Assembly (NCBI RefSeq): GCF_000150275.1
Contig: NW_002060944.1
Span: 5,927,102 to 5,991,101 of the forward strand
Length of the DNA: 64,000 nt
Direction: 5' to 3'
DNA from: Trichoplax adhaerens
Lineage: Eukaryota > Placozoa > Uniplacotomia > Trichoplacea > Trichoplacidae
Numbering within the stretch: the first letter of the stretch is position 1; each line of letters starts with the position of its first letter. The notes below the pieces were generated by a model. It worked only from the letters and a program-made list of their open reading frames with translations, made no database searches and was not told the DNA's origin. The position numbers and the translations under genes were made by a program. Of the stretch, positions 9,530 to 22,987 are shown one piece after another.

Positions 9530-11702
9530 ATTGGATGAAAGGTATTCTACATGCTCACGTACTTTCAACATCAATCTCGATCTTGACTCATTCGTTCTTT
9601 TGGGCAAGGGATGCCTACTCACGTCTACTACGCATTGACTGTTAAGGTTAACTAAAGCGGAAAATGGAGCTATTCTACAACTACAATAGTTAAATCGAAA
9701 GGTAATACTACAATACTGTTTATCTTGCCATCAACTTACCGATTAAATTGCTCAAGAATCAAACTTGTAACTCTTCACTTTGTCTCTCATGATTATTATC
9801 AATACCGGCTGACATACGCTTGAAAACAAACAAAACAACTCGAGCTATATATGCTACAACTTTGATCCCTTTTATAATTATATAATCTTCAAGTTACCCC
9901 TTTCCCTTTGCAATAGTCATTTTAACTGCAAAATTACGCCAAGTGTACGGGAAATAATGAAGCATTGAATGTCGGAGATATGTCTGATCTGACATGCTTA
10001 TCATCAAACTGACTGATCATCAGGTACGCGCATGCTGCCACTTGACAGTAAATGGATGTTATGCAAAGGCAAGAGACGAGCCTGCTAGCTCAAAGAAACA
10101 GCTTATCGCCCTTGCAATCGTGTAAAAGATTGAAAGTAATTTCTAAAGTTTGACGTTTCTTCTGTCTTGCTGCTAATTATATACCTTAGATGTATAAATC
10201 TCTTAAAACTTTTTATTCGGAAATCTTAAACTGGATCACCGCTGTGTACATCTGATGATCTTTATTACGCCTAGTCGATTTTAGAGTGAAACAAGTACTT
10301 GAAGATGATTCCGTACTGTGTTGCTAGGAGTTAATCTTTCACCATGGTAAATGTTTACCGTATTTTATTGTCTCCACTCTCCACTTTCAACGTCTGTGCA
10401 CAGTAATGACTAAAATTATCAAACCAAGTCCATGATAAAGCACAGACTTGTTAAAAGTCCCTCGATAAAGTAGGTACCGTCGTACCTGTATACTAGTCTA
10501 TAGTTACCAAAATATTGTAAACGTTTGCATCTATACTTTCTACAGTAATTACTAAAATCGTCCCCGCGAGCCAATGATAAAACAGGGACGTCTTAAAAGG
10601 TCCCTATGTACTAGTCATTTGTTACCAAAATATCGTAAACGTTGGCATCTGTACAAGTATACGTGTGCTTGATAAATTCCATTTCCAACATCAAAAAGTG
10701 TTTATTTTCGCATAGGTGTTCGTTTTCAATCCACACTCACTCAACTTGAAGATAAATACTATTTCAATTTATTGAATTTTTACCATCACCTATAAACTTT
10801 ACATGATTGTTAATGATACATCGATGCAACTGTTATCGTCTCTTACTATTGCCTCCGAAATTTTAATTGTCCTTGTTTTGTAACTACAGTACTGTATGTG
10901 TTCCTGGAAGATAAATAATTAAGTATGTGTAAAATACGATCTTTACATCCTTTAAAGCACGATCCGTAAAGGCTTTTTTTACCTCTATGGTATGATCCTT
11001 GTTAATAGATACAGACTGTAGTAAATTTTGTCATTATCCAGAATTGACTTTTCTATTATAAGCTACGCTAAAGGCTACCTTTTTCAAGATCAAAATGTTA
11101 TTATCGCTGCGTTAGTGCCTTCGACTACAGTACTGTTACTTGTAGTTGTACTGCATATGAGTGTTATAGATAATGTCGGGTAATGAATAGTATCGAAACT
11201 ATCCGGGTAGCAACAGCAATTAGATAATAGCTAAGATCAGTCCTACTAGGAGAATTAGGGGATAACACCAATACTATCCTGGATACCTCTAATGCTATCC
11301 ATAAACCGATATTACACATAACATACCAGTAATCGATTGTACTGTTAGCGTATAGTTATCTGAGATTAATTATGGATATCATGCTTCAATTAGTATTACA
11401 GTAGATTCAGTTAATTAACACTATTCAAACATTAGAATAGAGTAATAGAAATCAACAATATGTAGCTACGAACAGCTACTAACGTTAATTTATGTACAGT
11501 ATGTACGCCCATAATGCTAAAAGTCGCTCCGTATGGCAAACCTTACCTTCAGGATTTAGGGCTACCACTTACAATATCTTTTTGTACGCATGTTCGCTGT
11601 AAATAGACAAATGTTATAATTAGCTTAAGACTAAAAATGCATGCTTGTTGGTATCAACAGGACCTCATTCGATCACCGAGGCTTAAGCAGGAAGAAATAG
11701 AA
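9530..11702. other. intergenic, 5' flank of MLX
   Basis: AT-rich region containing a diverged direct duplication (10400-10654) and two isolated TACTG-type motifs (about 10885 and 11127). No ORF worth calling. The MLX promoter and 5' UTR should lie at its right end. Confidence 0.45.
10400..10654. repeat. diverged direct duplication, two copies
   Basis: Copy 1 (10400-10536) and copy 2 (10542-10654) both begin CAGTAAT-ACTAAAAT and end TTACCAAAATAT-GTAAACGTT-GCATCT. Copy 2 lacks about 25 bp in the middle. Substitutions are scattered, so this is an older duplication than the satellite at 6.8-7.7 kb. Confidence 0.7.
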
Positions 11703-12058
11703 ATGAATCAACAAGATGATGCTTCTACGTCTAGCCAAATCGGTACAAAATTGTCAATAATATACATATAGCATGTTTATAGGATATTTACTCTACTGTA
11801 AATGAAGCCTGTCTTCTAAGATGATTACTCATAAGCTGACTTTAGCTATTCCTTGATTAAGTATCTCTCCGTGCTGATTTCTAAAACTACAATAGATGAT
11901 ATTATCTCGTAGTCATAAATCAATTTATGATAATAGCTCAAGATACAGAAATGCTCAAATGGGCTACGGTATTTTATTAATTATATACCTATGTAATACT
12001 CATCATTTCAGTCATCTATCTTTGGTCTGGTATTTAGACTATAACCATGATTAATAGG

Positions 12059-12090
<32 letters not shown>

Positions 12091-13729
12091 CTGTATAAGG
12101 AATGTTGCTAAATGCCTGTGTAATAAATATGTAAAATATCCTACAGTTTTTACCATAATGTTACAAACTTATAGATATTGCACACAGTAATAACATTTAA
12201 TTTGTTATTGTACTAGCATTGCTAACTAAATGTATAAGAAATAATAGTTAATTGATACCATTTAATATGAAACGTGAAATAATATCAAATCACGTTGTAA
12301 TCGTTGCTATAAATCGATTCCAAAGTAACTACTCCTTTTTTATACAAAATCTGACGTATGTAGTGGATCCTTATTTTACTGATCAACATGGAGATGATCT
12401 GAATGATGATGACGAGCAAGATGTTCAAGACCCTTTAGAAAGGAAACGGACGGCACACTCAATTGCTGAACAGAAGCGACGGGATGCGATTAAGGTTGGT
12501 TAAATTCAAAAATTTTCGTCCCCTGATATAAACATAATCACTTACAATCTTCTTCTATATAAAAGCATGCAACTGTTATTCCTTTACTCTTTGAAAAATC
12601 TAAAATTTAATATATTAAACAAAATAGAAAGGGTTTGAAGATTTACAAACGCTTTTACCAACGCTTCGAAATAGCAGCAACGCCGGACAAAAACATAGCA
12701 AAGCAATCATATTACAACGGGGTAAATTAGAAAAATTATTACCCGATAAACATCATCGATAATTAAGATATAAAAGTAAATCTTCACATTGCTTATCATA
12801 TCATTCTGTTTAACAAACGAAATAATTAGCCGTAGAGTATCTACAGTATTTAACTGAAGATAGAAGAAAATTACACGAACAATTAGATCAATTTCGAAAA
12901 GAAGTTATGGCCTTGGAAATTATGAAAACGTAATGCTGTGATAAAACTGTGATAATTATAAATTCACTATGTTGATGGAATTGACAGAGCTAAAATATTG
13001 ATCAATTAACTGTTAATAATAATTCCTCTGTTGATTAGAAACTACGAACAAATTGCTCGAGTACATAATCAGGTAAAATTTTATGCTTACTTGCTATATA
13101 TTCATGAATATCCTAGTAGTAGTGTACGTATATACACGGGTTAACTATTTAATTTAAACCTACTATGCAATCTTTTGTATACTCGAAACATTCACATATA
13201 TTCTAACTGATTAATCATTCATATTTTACTTCTTTCAGCCACAACAAGAGAGTGGTATCACTGATGAAGAGCAATTTGATGCGGTAAAGCTTGGCTTAGG
13301 ATGATATTGTAGAATTTCAAGCACCATTTACAGATATGATGATGTATACAATACACTATCCTTTCTTGTCTAATAAACTAATATTTTAATTCTTTTTGAT
13401 TCTTGTCATCGTGATGCACCAAACCTGCACAGTTCAAGAGTATTATGGATACACAGTTTCAAAGTTTCGATAGTTCGGTCAATTTAAGTAATTTCGAAGC
13501 TTTATCTGGTAGCATAATTAATTGGTTGGAATCAAGTTGGAAACCTGAAGTAGGTTTCGTAATTTTAATATGTATAATGAATTATTGGCTTTGCATTTTC
13601 TTTGGACTAAAAAATTGTATCCTATGCTATATAAAAATTCTACAATTATAGATGATGCAGAACGCGTTGGCTAACTCTCTACGAGCAATGAATGAACCAG
13701 ACCATTTCAAAACCAATCGACCATCATGA
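11703..13729 (+). CDS. MLX: MAX-like protein X, bHLH-leucine zipper transcription factor
   Basis: Eight exons: 11703-11742, 12364-12494, 12628-12721, 12830-12929, 13039-13072, 13239-13283, 13433-13549, 13652-13729. All phases agree and the total is 212 residues, the size of short MLX isoforms. The basic region has the E-box-reading H-x3-E-x2-RR pattern (HSIAEQKRRDAIK). The helix-loop-helix continues with KGFEDLQTLLP and SKAIILQR, followed by a leucine zipper. The C-terminal half matches the dimerisation and cytoplasmic retention domain of MLX (FQSFDSSVNLSNFEALSGSI; WLESSWKPE). MLX dimerises with Mondo and MAD/MNT factors to control glucose- and lipid-responsive genes. The start is the first in-frame ATG; alternative upstream exons cannot be excluded. 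It is convergent with chimaerin, about 780 bp apart. Confidence 0.93.
12065..12090. repeat. (TA)n microsatellite in MLX intron 1
   Basis: About 13 TA dinucleotides in uninterrupted array. Confidence 0.9.
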
Positions 13730-14508
13730 CACCTGTATGAAATTCGATTGCGATAAATGTCTAAATAACATAAAGAGGGCATCACCAACGATTTTTATAC
13801 GAAACTTTTAACTATAAATTAATAATTGATGACATTTTGCACGTCACTAATAACGCTACGTGTATATCCTATTCTTGCGTATACTTGTAGCGATGAATCA
13901 GAAGAAGAACAAAAGTTACTTAGCATGTTTAAGTGACGTACGAGAAGGAGCGCATTCTATTTTCATGATTCGATACACCCTTAAAGATGACGTAGCCATC
14001 TGGTTTTATTGACAATTGAACTATTAGTCTACTTTAATTGTTACATTTGATGGTTCAATTGCCAACAAAATATTCAAAAGATTTCCCTGCTAACTTTTTA
14101 AATATCTTTCGAATATAATTTTTAAAAGTTAGCTATTGTAATTTGTAGCTACCAAACGAAATATTTACGTAAATATGTTTATATTCTATTAATCTCGCAA
14201 CAGTTTCGTTAAATAACCTAGCTCCATCGATTATTTACTCTATTACCAGTAACATTGCTAAAGCTGTATCACATTAATACACTTATATATTATAATACTC
14301 TAATAAGATAAATTGACATAACCTTAATGTTACCGTAAACTCTTACCCTTTACTTCAAAATGAATTTTAACTACGGTATTATGGTTGCATATTATCAATT
14401 TTTATATCTAGCTCAATCTACTTTAATTTTTCACGTGAAAATAGTTTGTTGACAAGTTTATATCAACCTCTATCGCACTTTGTTGTGTAATGTATGTATG
14501 ACATTAAA

Positions 14509-17500
14509 TCAGAATAATTTATCATTCAGCAAAATCAGATTCTCAACAACAAGGCGTTGGCTTCTCATGTCGGTTAAATTTCGCCACCCTTCCTCGCTGA
14601 TTGGTGTTTTCATAATCGAAGGACCAAATACTACGCCAAGGTTACTTGCACTCATCAAATTTTTATCTTCGTGTTTGATAACTCTGTAATACATTTGTGA
14701 TATTGCAGCACTGATTATCTTTATTGCTTTAAATAGTAACTAAGATGTCATACGTTTATCTTTATTACCGTATATAATACGATCTATTATTTATAGTTCC
14801 AGCATATGGATACTAAAATATCTTTCTGTATATATATAACGTTAAGTTTTCATTGCGAGTGTATTTTACCAGCTTGTTATAGCTTACCTATTTAAGTGTT
14901 GAACTAAGTGCTTTAACATATCGTAATGGGCAGGCGGAAGAGCCGACAATAACTGTTTCAATGTATTGACTTTATCTATTTCATGTTTCATATCTATCGC
15001 AAAATTTCCATAATGAGCGTTATCATAATTATATTAACGACTCATTGATAAGAAATTCTTAACTTCAAAATATCGCATTAAAATATCACTTGAAAAAAGA
15101 CCTGCCAGAATTTTCTTATCTACAATGAGTTGCCACATGATGTAATGATAAATTTTTACATACCCACTATTTCGATAAAGGCATTGTACTGATGGTAAGG
15201 AATCAAAGGTACAGGCAATTCTCGAAGGTATAATTTTAGAAGACTAGTTATAACCTGAATATGAGGATATAACTGCGGTGTCAATTCGACCTTGGTATCG
15301 TCTTCAGTTTGCAAGATCAGGAGAAATTAATTATTAAGCAGTGATCAATATCATAATGCATAAAGTCAATCATTACTTAACCAATCCTGTCTGATATCAA
15401 AAATTAACATTATGCTCGAAAGATAATTTATAATACAATCAAAGTCTATATGCACTTAAAGGTGATATACCAAGATCATAGAACTACTCTGATTTATGTT
15501 ATATTTCCCTTCACGTCGTGACAGTATGGATCTTGCTACAATCTCACTTACGCATACATAAAATCAACACTATCTATGGCAATCGGATATTTAAATCTGA
15601 GCTAAATATCCTTTGTGGAATATTATTCAAATTTCATTACCTTCATCAAATTTGCTCTTAAGTATCTTTACATCCGTTGCAGAGCCAGGCTCTCTGTACA
15701 ACCCTTCAGTATCGATCCCTTGTTTTTAAAATTATAAATGAGGAATGTAAAATAATGGCGAAAAAGTTTACAGCATTTTCAATTATGCTTGTGTATATAC
15801 TTGTATAAGAAAAAAGTTTTCTACTACAAACACTTAGGATAGTAAAAGAGACGAAATTTTATATCGCATTCTATTCTCAAACAAATTTTCTGGTTGCAAA
15901 AGAATAAAATTCTACGTATTTTAACTCATTTTACCCCAGCTTTCAACAGCTTCCACACATTTATCAAAAACTAGCGGGCGAGGAGTATTGGTCAAGCTTA
16001 GTAAGGCAGTTAAATCAATTCCAAATACTATTTAATAAGTAAAATCAGTAGTAAATAATAAAAATATGCATTGGCCAGTCAGCGTCGTTCTATGTTCATT
16101 AAATAACTGGATTCCTGTCGAACGCTCGATCTGTACCTCGATTTGAAGTCTTTTTAGGTGTGCAGCCGGTAATCACTCTGTTAATACATTGCTTATGAAC
16201 GCAGTATCCACATTCTGGATTCATTATAAAAAATTGAGTCCGATTTTAAAATAATATTAGGAATAGAAACCAAAATCGAACTAGTATCTAGATGATTATA
16301 CAGATACAGGTCATAATACTTTATGGTAATGTCATGTTATGAACGTTGAAGATGCCTAATATACAGTAATATATGCAGCTGATAGTGATAGTAGAATCAG
16401 TACACACTGTGAAAGTTTAATGATAGAAAACAGTATTCTAGATTCTATTACTTTTGCATCTTGCTCCTTGTTGCTTTAGCCCCCACATGAAATTTCGACA
16501 ATAATCACACCAATGAAAGCCAACAAAGCTCATCATCTACGTATATATATGATGTAAAAATTCATATCAAGCAGTTAAGATTGCCTGTAATGATGCAACT
16601 ATTGATATATATCTAGTGCAATATAGACCTTAAATTTGTGGCTCTCGCTTGATAGAAGAACAGTTTTCTATTAAAATAACGATTATTCGCAATATTATGA
16701 TTATAATTTTTGATTTAAATCGCTCGAGACCACAATTATGGTGGAAGTAAAATAAATTAGCTTGGTTATCATGGACCTTTTCAGTCATTCCTTCAATACT
16801 GGCATTACTGGCAGTACTTGTATTTCTTTTCTTGTCCATCGTTGATTTGCCATCGACGTTATCTACTTGAAAGAAAATTTAGTGATAAATTTCATCCTTG
16901 TCTTTAACAGTTGACAAGCCATAGATAATACTCCCATAGTAACAGAAATCGCTTTGATAGAATAGATAGCACTAGAGCTTTAGATGCTTGAGAAGTTGTA
17001 GGTATAACATAGCCCTCCTCTCAGGTATTACTGTTAATACTACATATAACTGCGGTAGCCATTCTATATCCGAATTTCATATGTATATTTATTAAAGAAT
17101 TTTGAAACGCAGAAATTTAATGGATGTTAAGACTCATATCGTAGAAAATAATACATAAGATTTCATTAATAAAGCTAGATTTGACCAACTAGTGTTATAA
17201 TATCATAGTATGATTGTGGAATCAATAACTTATAAAATTTATGATTTCTGTACCTGCTTCAGAGCCTTTAAAATCTGTCCAACCAAACAGCCTATCAATA
17301 TAATTTCTACCTTTCGTTGTAACATAGAGCGATATTAAGCCATCTTCAACCAGGTCATAAACAGTGTCATATTTCTTCTCATCTATATTACGAAATAATT
17401 TAATAGTTATAGACCTTCATGAAACTCATTAACTAAGCCGTTATTTATGAGATAATGCTATTACAAATATCCTATTTCGGGTGATCATTTTACTCGTAAA

Positions 17501-18829
17501 CTATGCTTTTAAATAATTCAGTACTGACAAATTCAATATTAATACAATATCCATCGCTTTAAATCACCAAAATAGTGTGTGATAAAAACATAAATAAGAT
17601 TGAGAAGTTCTTTACCTATGAAATGGTGTGAGCCATCGAAATATAGTCGATAATGTTTCACTTCTTTAAACAACCTAGTTTTAATCAAGAATAGCAGTAA
17701 ATACCTTGTAATACAGTAAAATGAATTAATAAAAGGGTAATATCTATAAATGCCAAGATTGTACCATGATATAAATTTTGAACAGCTGCAATAACCTTGT
17801 GCTACCATATAAATTAAGTAAACAATACTGAAAACGAGAACGATGACAACAGCTATCTTACTTGAATGAAAGAGAATAGTTTCCTAAACTTTTAAGGCTT
17901 TCTCTTACTAAGTAAAATCCATCTCGAAGCAGTAGTTTATTCGTATCTTCTCTAGCAATGGCACCATGATATCTAATAATCAATTTTAAAGTTAGCCTGT
18001 GTCTTACCACAATAAACTTTATATAATTTCAGTTATTTCATCAAAATTTCTTAGGTCTAGCATTTGAAGTTAACGAATTGAAAAGCTCTCAAGAAACATG
18101 ACGAATAGCTTTAGCTTAGAACAAAGTAACGCGATGAATCACTAAGTAAGATTATTTTAGAGATTAAGAGTTCGATGTGGTAAATTCAAAAATTTACGTT
18201 GCCAGGAGATATTTTATTCCACTTGATCTTTAGGTACTAAATATCATTAGCTATAGTATATGATAGTTAGTGTAGCAATTTAACTTAAGCCTCAGCTACG
18301 AATTCAACAGTGATATCTTAAAGACAATGATAAATGTTAACTAAAATTAGTATTATTAAGGCGTTCTGTATCGTTGATACCAAAGTCTATACTGTAACGC
18401 ATTTGAACTTACTCATTTCCGTAGTGAAGAGGCATTTCTTGCTAATAAATCGATTGTCGAATATGAAAGTAAATCAGATAGTTAATAGAAGTATATATAT
18501 ATATATATATATATAGTTAGGCAGTCTAGCTATCAAAGATAAATATAATTGATAGTTAATTAAATGTAATCGTTTAAATCAGAAACCTGTCTTAAACAAG
18601 CTACTGGGTGTGGCTTTGGAGCCTCCATTTGCAACTGGCAGACTTTGCAATATTGAAAACATTTAAGGTGCCAGAGAATTAATTAATTAATCAATTAATA
18701 TCAAGGCTTAATTTTTCTATACAGATCCTATCGTTCTAGTAATAAATAGTGATGCGTCTGTCAGTTTTATTCTTAAAATCGAATTAAAGACTTACGGTAA
18801 GACATCCAATGGGTGTTATCTTCTTCCAT
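14509..18829 (-). CDS. CHN1/CHN2-like: chimaerin (SH2-C1-RacGAP)
   Basis: Fifteen exons from high to low coordinate: 18796-18829, 18587-18642, 18413-18441, 17862-17972, 17616-17674, 17254-17382, 16777-16865, 16629-16667, 16452-16536, 16137-16214, 15935-16027, 15641-15718, 15164-15301, 14888-14993, 14509-14683. Total 432 residues (human full-length forms 459-468). Residues about 40-145 are SH2 (DGFYLVRES with the phosphotyrosine Arg; [18 protein letters not shown]). About 178-230 is a C1 finger with the complete H-x12-C-x2-C-x13-C-x2-C-x4-H-x2-C-x7-C pattern. The rest is RhoGAP with arginine finger in [19 protein letters not shown] and [11 protein letters not shown]. By homology it is a diacylglycerol-regulated Rac GAP downstream of tyrosine kinases. 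Small exons of 29 and 39 nt were placed by phase and by the C1 His spacing. The SH2-containing layout corresponds to the long (alpha2/beta2) vertebrate form. Confidence 0.94.
18491..18515. repeat. (TA)n microsatellite in a chimaerin intron
   Basis: About 12 uninterrupted TA units between chimaerin exons 2 and 3. Confidence 0.85.
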
Positions 18830-21800
18830 ATCAATTTCTAATAGAAATTAACATAGGAAAAAATATGAATTGAAGTATGATACTTGATGAAGGTTACACA
18901 GAAGGCAACAACTTATTCGGTCATAGTTATTACTGAATAAAACATGGAGGGATCTAGGCTTCTATTAGCTGAACTTTTATAGCAAGAAATCAAATTGAAA
19001 ATCTATCTTTGGGACTATCTTTAGTATAATACAGAAACTAGCAGGTAAAAAATGAATCGATAATTTTGAACTATGAGGGATTTCCTCTAGCATAACGAAG
19101 CCTAATTGTCGAAAGTAAATATACAGAAATCACGAGTATGAACGATTATGGCTGTAAAATGTTAATGAGATAGATAAATAAAATAGAATAAAGAATATAA
19201 TTCCTTCTAATTATCCAATATAAATCTACGATCGATTATTTCTAACCTTGATTATTCGCCTAAAGGCATGTTAAAAAAATGACCATAATGAATATGAGTC
19301 ATACGAAGAGGAAACAATTCCCAGATATCGTGATGTAATCCAATACATTAAAATAGAGACCGGGAAGAAAATTAATACATGAAAATTATTTAATTTGTCG
19401 ATTAGATGCTACTCTAATATTATAATTGAGTTAATATGATCTTATGAAGTATTTCAGCACTAATGCAACTCATTTTGCTAACGTACGGTGGAAAGACTTT
19501 CAAACACCAAATTACAATATTCTTAGGACTTCAAAGACGAAACACTGCTAAAACTAATGTGAAAATTATATAATGGAATAGAAACTATCGATTTCTCTTA
19601 TTTTTATCTATCTATTCGAATTGTAAGCATTAATCCTGATGGATAGACGAGTTTAATTCAACTGAAAGAGTTAACTATTACTGCAATTTTACAGAATATT
19701 CCTTTAGTATATCCTGTAACATTGAGTCACTGATGTATCATTGCGCATAGGTCGGTCTAGAGATAATTTGATCAAGTCATCTTTCACGTTATTAAAAATA
19801 AATTTATATACCATATCAACGTCATCCAGAGACTTGTTATTATCCATGATATCGACGAAAAATGATGAATCGTTTAAGTTCTTTAATAATGCAAATAATA
19901 ACTGATTTATTCTATATCAATGCTATAACAAGTAATGCCTTATGAACAATTAATGGCGAAGATTTGAACTATTGTTACTGTTTAGTATATTAAGCTATAG
20001 TCTTAAGTATGTCATGTACAGCATATCGTGTGCACCCTATCATGAATTTGTAGCAACTCCACCATTGCAGCATGGGTATATTTTTTAAGCCAATTAGAAT
20101 ATCTGAATTCTCATTATGAATCTTAAAAAAATTTTAATAAGATTCAACTTGTTGATGTTAACGTAGGCTAACTGGCCTGTGCCACTTATGATGTGATATT
20201 TTTACATGCTAATAATATCCAGCTACTGATTTCGGACTTTACAATTCATAAATGTAAAAAAACTTCAACTTTATGCCACTTTGTTATGATAAAACAGTAG
20301 GGTATATTTATGTTTATAAAATTTAGAAAATTGGGTATATCATTCTAAAACTAGGAGGAGGAGCAATCTCATCACGAGAACGCACAGTCATCTGATTTTA
20401 TTTAGCATACCCAGGTCATTATCGTAATATTGTAATGGTTTACCGTATTGATGGTATGATGGTATTTTTCATAATATTCTAATGACTCACCATAATGATA
20501 GTATTATTCCTAATATTGAAATTACACAACCAAAAATTGCATTCCCATATTCTTCTGGGTATACACATATACTATATACGGTCAGGATATGCATAAAGGA
20601 AGCCATATACCACTAATGCTTTGCTAAATCTAAAAGTTGATCGATATAATATAGCATGCCATTTCGATTAATTTTATGCAAATATTTATGAGCACAGTTG
20701 TTTATCTAAGGGATTCAAGTTACATAAAAGAAGGATGAAAAGGCTCAGGATGCGTACATACGCTAATTGTTTTTAAGCGAATCGCTCAAACTATGTCATA
20801 CTAATATAGTTATATTATAACTGAATCTCTGGTGTGTAGTATTAATTCTTTTGGTATTTTAATTTAAGGCATGAAACATACATTTTTGAATGCTATAAAA
20901 GTAATCATCAGGCCATAAAATTCCTAGATTAATAATTTATGTGTTATAACTCTGTATGGTGACATGTCATATTATTTTCATTGCAATCATATTACATAAT
21001 TGTTTAGACCTATTATACGAGAAAAATTAGTTTATTTTTGCTTCTACTGAATGGTATGGAATACCAAATCATCTATGAAAACATACTGCTATCAAGAATA
21101 GTTGAATATCATTTCTTTGGTATGGGAATATCAGTGCTATAGAATGACAAATTAATGATACCTAAAAGATTTTTCTCAATAACGAGCTAAACATGCTCTA
21201 CGAGGTTGCTAAATTATAATGGAGACTATGAAAACATTAAAGAACTTTCTTAAGGCCTTTGATTAGTAATGGAAATGTAGTATCATCACGTTTAGAAAGT
21301 GTATATTATACGTATTATTAAATTGGCTTCATATTAAAATTATGTAATTATAACAGTTTTGATAAATCTTTTTGACCATACCTAATACATATCATAGATC
21401 ATAAAATATGTAGTCTATAGTAACCTAAATTGTTTACATATTAAAATTTAATTGCAACCAATTTGAATTGAATTTATTGTCATCATAATCATAAACTTAC
21501 ATGATGCTTGATCAATGTACACATAAGAACCAACACTTACAATAGCCCTTAACTCCCCTTTTTATGCCACAAATGATAATGATGAATAAATAGCGTAAAG
21601 ATCGCAAATAGTTTTATTTCTATTGTAGCTATAGTACTTATATTAATTATTAACAAGCTATGCCATGCATTTGAGAAAAAACATAACGTCCTTAATTTAT
21701 TAATTTGGAATTCATGAATTCAACAATTTAAAGAGCGCTTCCAGGAAAAAGGCTGTTACTTAAAAATTAACTGTTTAAACAAGTTTATAGAATTAAAAGG

Positions 21801-22780
21801 CAAGTCTATTTTGGATACAATGGTAAAATTTCTTTGATGTTGTAAATTTACAACTGCAAAATTTCTAAAAATTACGGTCTTACTGTATTCTTCAAACTGT
21901 TATATTAGTTCATAAAGTGTATTATGAGAATATCATGAACCGCATCTGATAAAAAGACATGTCCAATCTAAGATATATCTTCAGGTCGAGAGATAATTTA
22001 AAAAACATTTTTTGTAAATCTACGTGACTATAAGATATACTCGTATTATTAAGAAATAATTTATAGTTAGGCAAAAAAATAGTTTATTGAAGTCGTTATT
22101 CTTATAATACCATTAATACATTTTCAAACTCATGTTTAAGCAAATCTGTAAGTTCAAATCGCGAGAACAAGCAGTTATTAGTCGCTTTTTTCATATAGTG
22201 TACAGTTTTCTGGGCATAACATTAGCTATTCACCTAATACCTTCTCAATCCATTTATCGTTCGAGATTGCTACAACGATGATTTATAAGCGTTTTCTGAT
22301 TCTAATATTTTCAAATGCCGCAAGAACGCAATCTTATGTATTGATATAAATAGTATCGCTTTTTATAAGAATAAAACCGGTTAAAAATTGTAATTATACG
22401 AATGACTTACTTAACAACGGACTCAAAGGAAAACATTTCATTTTAAGTCAAAAGATAATATATCACGCGAACACAACGCATACTCGTATGTGCAATACCT
22501 ATGTTTGATGATCATTCCTAAATACAAAATAAACAAATAATACAATATATTTATTCTATGGGCTTGATGCATCATTGTGCCTATCTCGCACTAGGAAGAG
22601 ATTTCTATATAGTATGATAACCTAATTATGAATTTTCTGTCGATGTAATGCCTTACGTAGAATATATTTCCGTTCATCGATTGGGTATTAAATTAGTATT
22701 GAATATAATTGGAGTAATTCTGCAGAACGTCTAAATGTCCCTGCTTCTGTTTTAATAGGTTGGGTGGGTGCTGGGTGTGG
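18830..22780. other. 3.9-kb AT-rich intergenic stretch
   Basis: Lies between the diverging chimaerin and nucleoside hydrolase starts. No ORF of 60 codons or more except trivial ones. Short AT-rich palindromes such as GAATTCATGAATTC near 21710 occur. One 47-codon frame at 19704-19847 is listed separately. Otherwise nothing seen. Confidence 0.45.
19704..19847 (-). other. small unassigned ORF (47 aa)
   Basis: ATG to TAA on the minus strand, acidic and hydrophilic (begins MDNNKSLDDVDMVYKF). It could be a first exon ending at an internal GTGACT donor or a free small peptide. No homologue recognised; composition is the only support. Confidence 0.15.
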
Positions 22781-22787
22781 CAGTGAT

Positions 22788-22861
22788 GTACAGTACAGTG
22801 TCCAGTACAGTACTGTACATTGTACAGTAGCGCATAGTACTGTACTGTACTGTACTGTAAA
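22788..22861. repeat. TACTG/CAGTA palindromic cluster in a promoter position
   Basis: Dense GTACAGTACTGTAC-type palindromes ending about 125 bp before the nucleoside hydrolase ATG. Overlapping ORFs here are by-products of the repeat. Confidence 0.8.
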
Positions 22862-22987
22862 GCGTACAATTGCACTGTGCGACGTGAGTGAGTGATTGTG
22901 CGCAGTACAGCGTACAGCATAGAGATACAGCATAATAAGAAAACCTCTTCCTGTACACTGCTTGAAGGATTAGTTTGGCAATTAAAG

